64,000 nucleotides of DNA from Streptomyces sp. DvalAA-43 (GTDB taxonomy: Bacteria > Actinomycetota > Actinomycetes > Streptomycetales > Streptomycetaceae): the NCBI RefSeq assembly GCF_900091725.1, contig NZ_FMBW01000044.1, positions 543,827 to 607,826 on the forward strand. Direction: 5' to 3'. This document shows, piece after piece, positions 8,479-17,300 of the stretch (its first letter is position 1; the number at the start of each line of letters is the position of its first letter). Position numbers and translations under genes: made by a program. The notes below the pieces were generated by a model that saw nothing but the letters and a program-made list of their open reading frames with translations, made no database searches and was not told the DNA's origin.

Positions 8479-9353
8479 CCACGGCCCCCGCCCCCTCCGC
8501 GCGGCACTCCGCGTCCAAGGTCCGGCTGCGCGGCGAGCGTTCGCCGCTGGCTTCCACCGCGCTGCACCTGACGCTGATCGTCGCGTCCGTGATCGCCGTC
8601 TTCCCCGTGCTGTGGGTGCTGCTCACCTCGCTGAAGCCCGCCGCGTACGCGACCACCACGGACTTCTTCAGAGAGACGACGTTCGAGAACTACACGAACC
8701 TCCTCCAGAACACGAAGTTCCTCACCTGGTTCGGCAATTCGCTGCTCATCGCCGGGCTCACCACCCTGGCCGGCGTCATCGTCTCCGCCTCCACCGGCTA
8801 CGCCGTCAGCCGCTTCCGGTTCCCGGGCAAGCGCGGGCTGATGTGGACGCTGCTGATCACCCAGATGTTCCCGGTCGCCGTCCTCATCGTGCCGATCTAC
8901 AACATCATGGCGACCATGGGGCTGCTCAACCAGCCCGCCGGTCTGGTCATCACCTACCTCACCATCTCGGTGCCGTTCTGCGCCTGGATGATGAAGGGCT
9001 TCTTCGACACCATCCCGCGCGAGATCGACGAGTCGGGCCAGGTCGACGGCCTCACCCCGTTCGGCACGTTCTGGCGGCTCGTCCTGCCGCTCGCCAAGCC
9101 CGGCCTCGCCGTCACCGCGTTCTACTCCTTCATCACCGCATGGGGTGAAGTGGCGTACGCCTCCGCCTTCATGGTCGGCGAGGACAACCTCACGCTCGCG
9201 GGCGGACTCCAGCTGTTCGTCAACCGGTACGGGGCCCAGTGGGGCCCGATGACCGCCGCGTCCGTGCTGATCGCGATACCCGCGGCCCTGGTCTTCCTGT
9301 TCGCGCAGAAGCACCTCGTCACCGGCATGTCCGCCGGAGCCGTCAAGGGCTGA
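8475..9353 (+). CDS. malG: Maltose ABC transporter permease MalG
   Basis: 292 residues with six probable membrane segments and the EAA loop IPREIDESGQVDGLTPFGTFWRLVLP. It is the second half of the membrane channel of the maltodextrin importer. Its GTG start overlaps the malF stop in GTGA, so translation is coupled and the two subunits are made in equal amounts. The C-terminal region ends KHLVTGMSAGAVKG as usual for MalG proteins. Confidence 0.92.
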   Translation: MTTAPAPSARHSASKVRLRGERSPLASTALHLTLIVASVIAVFPVLWVLLTSLKPAAYATTTDFFRETTFENYTNLLQNTKFLTWFGNSLLIAGLTTLAGVIVSASTGYAVSRFRFPGKRGLMWTLLITQMFPVAVLIVPIYNIMATMGLLNQPAGLVITYLTISVPFCAWMMKGFFDTIPREIDESGQVDGLTPFGTFWRLVLPLAKPGLAVTAFYSFITAWGEVAYASAFMVGEDNLTLAGGLQLFVNRYGAQWGPMTAASVLIAIPAALVFLFAQKHLVTGMSAGAVKG

Positions 9354-9410
9354 CCCAGCACGCCCCGCACGACCCGCACGCACCACGTCACGGCGGTCCG
9401 CAGGTACCCC

Positions 9411-9427
9411 GGGGAACCGGATTCCCC
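9411..9427 (+). other. Small hairpin between malG and aglA
   Basis: GGGGAA and TTCCCC form a 6-bp stem with a 5-base loop in the 182-bp gap between malG and aglA. No promoter is evident in the gap. It may act as an mRNA processing or stability barrier rather than a terminator, because aglA follows in the same direction. Confidence 0.3.
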
Positions 9428-9535
9428 ACCACAACCGACCACGCCCCCGGTCCGGGCCGATCCCGCACCGGGGCGGTCGCCGGTGTTCCGACCCGGTCCC
9501 GGCGCCGCTTCCCACCCCGACACCTCAGGGACGAC

Positions 9536-11263
9536 ATGACCCAGCACCTCGCTGCCCCCTCCACCGGCACGTCCGGCGACGCTCCGGCCCACCAGACCGG
9601 CTGGTGGCAGGACGCGGTGATCTACCAGGTCTATCCACGGAGCTTCGCCGACGGCAACGGCGACGGCATGGGCGACCTCGCCGGCGTACGCGGCAGACTC
9701 CCGTACCTCAAGGACCTCGGTGTGGACGCGGTCTGGCTCAGCCCGTTCTACGCCTCCCCGCAGGCCGACGCGGGCTACGACGTCGCCGACTACCGAACCA
9801 TCGACCCGATGTTCGGCACCCTGCTGGACGCCGACGCGCTGATCCGGGACGCCCACGACCTGGGCCTGCGGATCATCGTGGACCTGGTGCCCAACCACTC
9901 CTCGGACCGGCACGAGTGGTTCAGGCGCGCCCTCGCCGAGGGTCCTGGCTCCGCGCTGCGCGAGCGCTACCACTTCCGCCCCGGCAAGGGCGCGGACGGC
10001 GAACTGCCGCCCAACGACTGGGAGTCCATCTTCGGCGGCCCGGCCTGGACCCGGACCACCGACCCGGACGGCACCCCGGGCGACTGGTACCTCCACCTCT
10101 TCGCGCCCGAGCAGCCCGACTTCAACTGGGAACACCCGGCCGTCGCCGACGAGTTCCGCTCGATCCTGCGCTTCTGGCTCGACATGGGCGTCGACGGCTT
10201 CCGGGTCGACGTCGCCCACGGACTGGTCAAGGCCGCCGGTCTGCCCGACCTCGGCAGCCACGACCAGCTGAAGCTGCTCGGCAACGACGTCATGCCGTTC
10301 TTCGACCAGGACGGGGTGCACGAGATCTACCGTTCCTGGCGCATCATCCTCGACGAGTACCCCGAGAAGAAGGGCCCCGGAGGGCCCTCGTCGGAAGGGC
10401 GGTGGTGGGCCACGGGCGGGCGCATCCTCGTCGCCGAGGCCTGGACCCCCACCGTCGAGCGCACCGCCAACTACGTGCGCCCCGACGAGATGCACCAGGC
10501 GTTCAACTTCCAGTACCTCTCCACCGCCTGGGACGCGGCCGAGCTGCGCAAGGTCATCGACACCTCGCTCGACGCGATGCGCCCGGTCGGTGCCCCCACC
10601 ACCTGGGTGCTCTCCAACCACGACGTGACCCGGCACACCACCCGGTTCGCCAACCCGCCCGGCCTCGGCACCCAGATCCGCACCGCCGGCGACCGCGACC
10701 TGGGCCTGCGCAGGGCCCGCGCCGCCACCCTGCTGATGCTGGCGCTGCCCGGCTCCGCCTACGTCTACCAGGGCGAGGAACTCGGCCTGCCCGACGTCAC
10801 CGACCTGCCCGACGAGGTCCGCCAGGACCCGTCGTTCTTCCGCGCGGAGGGCCAGGACGGCTTCCGCGACGGCTGCCGGGTGCCGATCCCGTGGACCCGC
10901 GACGGCAGCTCGTACGGCTTCGGCGACGGCGGCAGCTGGCTGCCCCAGCCCGAGGGCTGGGGCGAGCTGAGCGTCCAGGCGCAGACCGGCGAGGAGGGCT
11001 CCACGCTGGAGCTGTACCGGTCCGCGATCGCCGCCCGCCGGGCCCACCCGGGGCTCGGCGCCGGAGCCTCGGTGGAGTGGCTGGGGGCCCCGGAGGGGCT
11101 GCTGATCTTCGCCCGCCCCGGCTTCGTCTGCACCGTCAACACGACGGGCCGCCCGGTGCGCATCCCGGTGCGCGGCAACGTCCTGCTGTCCAGCAGCCCG
11201 GTCGTCACCGACGGCGCCGAGATCGAGCTGCCCGCGGACACCACGGTGTGGTGGACGGTGTGA
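9536..11263 (+). CDS. aglA: Alpha-glucosidase (GH13, cytoplasmic)
   Basis: 575 residues without a signal peptide. It begins with the oligo-1,6/alpha-glucosidase pattern WWQDAVIYQVYPRSFADGNGDG and has all four GH13 regions: DLVPNHSS near residue 116, GFRVDVAHG with nucleophile Asp225, VAEAW with acid/base Glu301, and SNHDVTRH with Asp363. It hydrolyses imported maltose and maltodextrins to glucose in the cytoplasm. It lies downstream of malEFG in the same direction and overlaps the next regulator gene by four bases (GTGA). Confidence 0.92.
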   Translation: MTQHLAAPSTGTSGDAPAHQTGWWQDAVIYQVYPRSFADGNGDGMGDLAGVRGRLPYLKDLGVDAVWLSPFYASPQADAGYDVADYRTIDPMFGTLLDADALIRDAHDLGLRIIVDLVPNHSSDRHEWFRRALAEGPGSALRERYHFRPGKGADGELPPNDWESIFGGPAWTRTTDPDGTPGDWYLHLFAPEQPDFNWEHPAVADEFRSILRFWLDMGVDGFRVDVAHGLVKAAGLPDLGSHDQLKLLGNDVMPFFDQDGVHEIYRSWRIILDEYPEKKGPGGPSSEGRWWATGGRILVAEAWTPTVERTANYVRPDEMHQAFNFQYLSTAWDAAELRKVIDTSLDAMRPVGAPTTWVLSNHDVTRHTTRFANPPGLGTQIRTAGDRDLGLRRARAATLLMLALPGSAYVYQGEELGLPDVTDLPDEVRQDPSFFRAEGQDGFRDGCRVPIPWTRDGSSYGFGDGGSWLPQPEGWGELSVQAQTGEEGSTLELYRSAIAARRAHPGLGAGASVEWLGAPEGLLIFARPGFVCTVNTTGRPVRIPVRGNVLLSSSPVVTDGAEIELPADTTVWWTV

Positions 11264-12354
11264 CCGTCCCCCTGCCCAGGGCCTCTCTGCCGGACGAGCC
11301 CGGCAGGGCCCGGAAGGGAGGCCCCGGGACCGGCGGTGCGCCGAGACTCTCGGACATCGCCGGTCAGGCGGCGGTCAGCGAGGCGACCGTCAGCCGGGTG
11401 CTCAACGGGAAACCGGGCGTCGCGGACCCCACCCGTCAGCGGGTGCTCGCGGCGCTGGACATCCTCGGCTACGAACGTCCCGTACGGCTGCGCAGGCGCA
11501 GCGCCGGGCTGATCGGACTGGTGACGCCCGAGCTCACCAACCCGATCTTCCCGGCGTTCGCGCAGGCCGTGGAACAGATGCTGGCCGGGCACGGCTACAC
11601 CCCGGTGCTCTGCACCCAGCTGCCCGGCGGCGCCACCGAGGACGAACTCGTCGAGCAGCTCGTCGAACGCGGCGTCGGCGGGATCGTCTTCATCTCCGGG
11701 CTGCACGCCGACCTGTCGGCCGACCCGGTCCGGTACGCCGCGCTCACCGACCGCGGCGTGCCGTTCGTCCTGATCAACGGCTACAACGAACGGATCAGCG
11801 CCCCGTTCGTCTCGCCCGACGACGCCGCCGCCGTGCGGATGGCCGTCGGGCACCTCGCCGACCTCGGCCACAGCCGGGTCGGCCTGGCGATCGGACCACA
11901 GCGCTATGTGCCGTCCCGCCGCAAGCGCGAGGGGTTCCTCGACGCCGCGGTGGGGCTGCTGGGGCTGGACCGTGCCGAGGCCGAACTCCTGGTCTGCCCC
12001 ACGCTGTTCAGCGTCGAGGGCGGCCAGGTCGCGGCGGGGGCGCTGCTCGACCAGGGGTGCACGGGCATCGTCTGCGGCAGCGACCTGATGGCGCTGGGCG
12101 TGGTGCGCGCGGCCCGGGAGCGCGGGCTCGGCGTGCCGCGCGACGTGTCGGTGGTGGGCTTCGACGACTCGCAGCTCATCGCGTTCACCGATCCGCCGCT
12201 GACGACGGTGCGTCAGCCCGTACAGGCCATGGCGGCGGCGGCGGTGAGCGCCCTGCTGGAGGAGATCGGCGGCAGCCCGGTACAGCGTACGGAGTACGTG
12301 TTCCAGCCGGAGCTGGTGGTACGGGGATCCACCGCGGCGGTCCGGGGGGTCTGA
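11260..12354 (+). CDS. Second LacI-family MalR-like regulator, coupled to aglA
   Basis: 364 residues. After a basic 26-residue tail the DNA-binding part (PRLSDIAGQAAVSEATVSRV) and the effector domain follow. It is strikingly like MalR at 4767-5804: shared blocks include VSEATVSRVLNGKPGVA, ELVVRGSTAA and FTDPPLTT, so it is a paralogue. The GTG start at 11260 overlaps the aglA stop in GTGA, which makes it the last gene of the mal operon and points to feedback control. Its recognition helix is almost the same as MalR's, so both may bind the same CTTGCA-type sites. It may mainly control the amylase gene downstream. Confidence 0.88.
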   Translation: MTVPLPRASLPDEPGRARKGGPGTGGAPRLSDIAGQAAVSEATVSRVLNGKPGVADPTRQRVLAALDILGYERPVRLRRRSAGLIGLVTPELTNPIFPAFAQAVEQMLAGHGYTPVLCTQLPGGATEDELVEQLVERGVGGIVFISGLHADLSADPVRYAALTDRGVPFVLINGYNERISAPFVSPDDAAAVRMAVGHLADLGHSRVGLAIGPQRYVPSRRKREGFLDAAVGLLGLDRAEAELLVCPTLFSVEGGQVAAGALLDQGCTGIVCGSDLMALGVVRAARERGLGVPRDVSVVGFDDSQLIAFTDPPLTTVRQPVQAMAAAAVSALLEEIGGSPVQRTEYVFQPELVVRGSTAAVRGV

Positions 12355-12382
12355 GGCCCGCGGGGCCGGTCCGGGCGTACAG

Positions 12383-12443
12383 GAGAGGCACCGGGAGTCG
12401 GCCCTGAATGGGCCGGCGGGGAGTGCGACTCCGGGTGCCTCTC
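12383..12443. terminator. Terminator hairpin after the mal operon
   Basis: Arms 12383-12400 and 12426-12443 are complementary over 18 bases with one mismatch (GAGAGGCACC against GGTGCCTCTC at the base). The loop contains a second small stem, GCCC/GGGC. It follows the LacI stop by 29 bases and ends in CTTGT. Confidence 0.75.
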
Positions 12444-12540
12444 TTGTCCGTGACCGGCCCGGCCGGCCGGGCGCGTGGGGTCCGGGGTCGCCGGAACCCC
12501 CGGCCGGCCGGACCGGAGTCGGGAGAAACGTAACAGCGCT

Positions 12541-12679
12541 GCAATGTTTTGCGAAAGACCTTGCAGAAAGAAAACTGCCGTATTTCCTGGATGTGAGCGG
12601 ACGGTGTCCAAGGGGTTGACCGGGGACTGACGGGCTCGTACGGTCTGCGTCGCGGCAAGGTTTGCATTCTTGCAGCAAG
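12541..12679 (+). promoter_or_regulatory. Alpha-amylase promoter with a cluster of GCAA/TTGC operators
   Basis: The promoter is TTGACC (12616-12621), a 17-base spacer, and TACGGT (12639-12644). Repeats flank it: GCAATGTTTTGC (12541-12552) and CTTGCAG (12560-12566) upstream, GCAAGGTTTGC (12655-12665) and CTTGCAGCAAG (12669-12679) downstream. CTTGC-A-GCAAG is a perfect dyad. The wider 409-bp gap (12355-12763) also holds the mal terminator. Repeats of this type match those at malE, so one or both LacI regulators are the likely ligands. Confidence 0.7.
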
Positions 12680-12763
12680 AACCTTCAGGAGCCTTGAAGG
12701 CAGGGCGCGTTGCCATGTGAGGCTGCACCGTCACCCGCATTTCCCCCCACAGCAGGAGGAAAC

Positions 12764-14164
12764 ATGGCACGCAGACCACTCTCCGCGGCGCTCGCCCTGG
12801 CGGCGGGCGCCGCCGCCCTCATATCCCCGGCCACCACCGCCCAGGCCGCCGCCCCCGGCGACAAGGACGTCACCGCCGTCCTCTTCGAGTGGAAGTTCGA
12901 CTCCGTGGCCAAGGCGTGCACGGACACCCTCGGCCCGGCCGGCTACGGCTACGTACAGGTCTCGCCGCCCCAGGAGCACATCCAGGGCAGCCAGTGGTGG
13001 ACCTCGTACCAGCCGGTCAGCTACAGGATCGCCGGACGGCTCGGCGACCGCGCCGCCTTCGCCGCCATGGTCGGCACCTGCCACGCCGCGGGCGTCAAGG
13101 TGGTCGCCGACTCCGTCATCAACCACATGTCGGCCGGATCGGGCACCGGCACCGGCGGGTCGTCGTACACCAAGTACGACTACCCCGGCGTGTACTCCGC
13201 GGCCGACATGGACGACTGCACCGCCCAGATCACCAACTACCAGGACCGCGCCAACGTCCAGAACTGCGAACTCGTCGGCCTCGCCGACCTGGACACCGGC
13301 GAGGACTACGTACGCGGCCGGATCGCCGCCTACCTCGACGACCTGCGCTCCCTGGGCGTGGACGGCTTCCGCATCGACGCCGCCAAGCACATGCCCGCCG
13401 CCGACCTGGCGAACATCAAGTCACGGCTGAGCGACCCGAACGTCTACTGGAAGCAGGAGGCGATATACGGGGCGGGCGAGGCCGTCCAGCCCGACGAGTA
13501 CACCGGAACCGGCGACGTCCAGGAATTCCGTTACGCCCGCAGCCTCAAGCAGGTCTTCGACAACGAGAACCTCGCCTATCTGAAGAACTTCGGCGAGGGC
13601 TGGGGCTTCATGCCGTCGTCGAAGGCCGCGGTGTTCGTCGACAACCACGACACCGAGCGCGGCGGCGACACACTGAACTACAAGGACGGCGCGAACTACA
13701 CCCTCGCCAATGTCTTCATGCTGGCCTGGCCCTACGGCTCGCCCGACGTCCACTCCGGCTACGAGTGGTCCGACAAGGACGCCGGTCCGCCCAACGGCGG
13801 CACGGTGAACGCCTGTTACAGCGACGGATGGAAGTGCCAGCACGCCTGGCGCGAGATCGCCTCCATGGTGGGCTTCCGCAACACCGCGCGCGGCGAGGCC
13901 GTCACCGACTGGTGGGACGACGGCGGCGACCGGATCGCCTTCGGCCGCGGAGCCAAGGCGTACGTCGCCATCAACCACGAGGGCTCCGCGCTGACCCGGA
14001 CGTTCCAGACCTCGCTGCCCGCCGGAGACTACTGCGACATCCAGTCCGGCAACGGCGTCACGGTGAACGGCTCGGGCCAGTTCACCGCGACCCTGGGCGC
14101 GAACACGGCACTGGCCCTCCAGGTGAACGCCCGTACCTGCACGGGCGTCGGCACCACGGGCTGA
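12764..14164 (+). CDS. Secreted alpha-amylase (GH13)
   Basis: 466 residues. A Sec signal peptide (hydrophobic LSAALALAAGAAALI, likely cleavage after TAQA near residue 28) precedes a catalytic domain of the short animal/Streptomyces amylase type (VLFEWKFDSVAKAC, YGYVQVSPPQEH). GH13 regions are ADSVINHM, GFRIDAAKHM with Asp205, GAGEAV with Glu239 and DNHDTERGG with Asp296. The C-terminal all-beta domain C is present but no starch-binding domain follows. AGGAGGA precedes the ATG. It cuts alpha-1,4 bonds in starch outside the cell and supplies the maltodextrins taken up by MalEFG. Confidence 0.93.
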   Translation: MARRPLSAALALAAGAAALISPATTAQAAAPGDKDVTAVLFEWKFDSVAKACTDTLGPAGYGYVQVSPPQEHIQGSQWWTSYQPVSYRIAGRLGDRAAFAAMVGTCHAAGVKVVADSVINHMSAGSGTGTGGSSYTKYDYPGVYSAADMDDCTAQITNYQDRANVQNCELVGLADLDTGEDYVRGRIAAYLDDLRSLGVDGFRIDAAKHMPAADLANIKSRLSDPNVYWKQEAIYGAGEAVQPDEYTGTGDVQEFRYARSLKQVFDNENLAYLKNFGEGWGFMPSSKAAVFVDNHDTERGGDTLNYKDGANYTLANVFMLAWPYGSPDVHSGYEWSDKDAGPPNGGTVNACYSDGWKCQHAWREIASMVGFRNTARGEAVTDWWDDGGDRIAFGRGAKAYVAINHEGSALTRTFQTSLPAGDYCDIQSGNGVTVNGSGQFTATLGANTALALQVNARTCTGVGTTG

Positions 14165-14357
14165 CCGGGGCGACACCGGGGGCGGGGGCATACCAGGGCG
14201 ATCCCCGCAGGGCGGCGCGGTAATAGAACGGCTCACTCGCGGTGTCGGGTGAGTCCGCGCCGTCCGAGGAGACGCCCTGGTGGGCCCCCGCCCCACCCCG
14301 CCACCCGACAAGTCCGCCCACCCCGAGCCCCCACCCGCACACAAGGAGACCCAGCCC

Positions 14358-17300
14358 GTGTCCCGTTCCACCCTCGGACGGGGAGCCGTCGCCGCACTCT
14401 GCGCGGCGCTCCTCCCCGTCGTCCCGGCGGCAACCGCGTCGGCCACGTCGAGACCCCCGGGCCCGCCCTCGGACGCCAGGCTGGCCGCCGAACCCGCCCG
14501 TCACGACCTGACGCGCGAACAGTTCTACTTCGTCATGCCCGACCGGTTCGCCAACGGTGACACCTCCAACGACCGGGGCGGGCTCACCGGTTCGCGCCTG
14601 GAGACCGGGTACGACCCCACCGACAAGGGCTTCTACCAGGGCGGCGACCTCAAGGGCCTGACCGACCGGCTCGACTACATCAAGGGCCTCGGCACCACCG
14701 CCATCTGGCTCGCCCCGATCTTCAAGAACCGCCCCGTCCAGGGCACCGGCAAGGACGCATCGGCCGGCTACCACGGCTACTGGATCACCGACTTCACCCA
14801 GGTCGACCCGCACTTCGGCACCAACGCCGACCTGTCGAAGCTGATCGACCGGGCCCACGGCAAGGGCATGAAGGTCTTCTTCGACGTCATCACCAACCAC
14901 ACCGCGGACACCGTCGACTACGCCGAGCGGACCTACGGCTACCGGCCGAAGGGCGCCTATCCGTACCTGGACAGGGACGGCCGCCCCTTCGACGACGCCA
15001 AGGGCCTGGCGAAGGTGGGCACGGACTCGTTCCCGTACACCCCCAAGAACACCGGGACCGCCGGGGCCAAGGTCCCCTCCTGGCTCAACGACCCGACGAT
15101 GTACCACAACCGGGGCGACTCGACCTTCGCCGGGGAGTCCGCCACGTACGGCGACTTCTCCGGGCTGGACGACCTGTGGACCGAACGGCCCGAGGTCGTC
15201 TCCGGCATGGAGAAGATCTACGAGAAGTGGGTCAGGGACTTCGACATCGACGGCTTCCGGATCGACACCGTCAAACACGTCGACCTGGACTTCTGGACCC
15301 AGTGGGCGACGGCCCTGGACACCTACGCGGCCAAGCACGGCCGCGAGGACTTCTTCATGTTCGGCGAGGTCTACTCCGCCGACACCGCGATCACCTCGCC
15401 CTACGTCACCCGGGGCCGGCTCGACGCGACGCTCGACTTCCCGTTCCAGGAAGCGGCCCGCCAGTACGCCTCGCAGGGTGCCCCGGCCTCGAAGCTCGCC
15501 GCCGTCTTCGGCGACGACTACCGGTACACCACCGACAAGGCCAACGCCTACGAGCAGGTCACCTTCCTCGGCAACCACGACATGGGCCGCATCGGCACGT
15601 TCCTGAAGCAGGACAACCCGAAGGCGGACGACGCCGAGCTGGTCAAGCGCGCCGGACTCGCCAACGAGCTGATGTTCCTCGGCCGCGGCAACCCCGTCGT
15701 CTACTACGGCGACGAGCAGGGCTTCACCGGCGCGGGCGGCGACAAGGACGCCCGCCAGACCATGTTCGCCTCCAAGACCGCCGACTACCTCGACGACGAC
15801 GAGCTGGGGACCGACCGCACCCACGCCACCGACGCGTACGACACGAAGCACCCCCTGTACCGCACCATCGCCGCGCTCTCCGCACTCACCCGGAAGAACC
15901 CGGCGCTGCGCGACGGCGTCCAGACCGAGCGCTACGCCGAGGGCTCCGTCTACGCCTTCTCCCGCACGGACCCCGAGAAGCCCGACGAGTACCTGGTAGC
16001 CGCCAACAACGGCACCGCCCCGAGGACCGTCGAGCTCCCCACCGCATCCCCGAACACGAACTTCCTTACCCTGTACGGTGGTTCGGGCACGGTCCGCAAT
16101 GGCGCCGACCGGAAGATCACCGTCACCGTCCCCGCCCTCTCCAGCCTCGTGCTGCGCGCCGAGAAGCCCCTGGGCGCCCCGGCCACCAAGCCCTCGATCA
16201 CGCTCACGGCGCCCGCCGCCGGAGCCACCGGGACCGTCGAGCTCTCCGCCGACGTCGACGGCGGGCAGCTGAACCGGGTCGTGTTCGCCGCGCAGACCGG
16301 CAACGGGAAGTGGGCCACGCTCGGTTCCGCCGACCACGCCCCGTACCGCGTCACCCAGCACCTGGACGGCAAGGTGGCGGCCGGCACACCGCTGCGCTAC
16401 AAGGCGGTCGTCGTCGACCGCACGGGCCGCACCGCGAGCGCCCTCGCCACGAGCACCGCCGGACAGGCCCCCGCCGAGCCGAAGCCGGTGGCCGTCCAGC
16501 GCGACCACGCCGTCGTCCACTACCGGCGCGCGGACGGCGACTACGACGGCTGGAAGCTCAGGTCCGGCGACACCACGGCCGCCTTCACCGGGCGCGACGC
16601 CTACGGGGCCTTCGCCTGGCTGAAGCTCGACGAGGACGCGTCCACCGTCCCGTACACCGTCGAGAAGGACGGCACCGCCGACGGACCGCAGCGCACCGTC
16701 GACCTCGCGCGGACCGGACAGGTCTGGATCGGGCAGGGCGAGGACGGCCAGGCCGACACGGCCCCCGACGGCGCCTACCCGCCGCAGGACACCACCAAGG
16801 CCGTCCTGCACTACTACCGTCCCGACGGCGACTACGACGGCTGGGGGCTGCACACCTGGACCGGGGCCAAGGACCCCACCGACTGGGCCAGGCCCCTCCA
16901 GCCGGCGAAGAAGGACGCCTCCGGCGTCACCTTCGAGGTGCCGCTCACCGACGGCGCCACCTCGCTGAGCTACATCCTGCACAAGGGCGACGAGAAGGAC
17001 CTCCCCAGCGACCAGTCGCTCGACCTCACCACCTACGGGCACGAGGTCTGGACGCTCGGCGCCACCCCCGGCTACCTGCTGCCCCAGACCGGCGGCGTAC
17101 CCACCCCCGACCTCTCCGGGGCCGAGGCGCAGTGGATCGACGCCGACACCGTCGTATGGAAGGTGAAGACCACCGGCGCCACCAGCCAGCAACTCGTCTA
17201 CGCGAGGAACGGCGGCATCTCCGTCGTCGACGGCGCACTCTCCGACGAGGGCCAGTGGCTGCGGCTCACCCCCTCCGCGCTCACCGACGCACAGAAGGCG

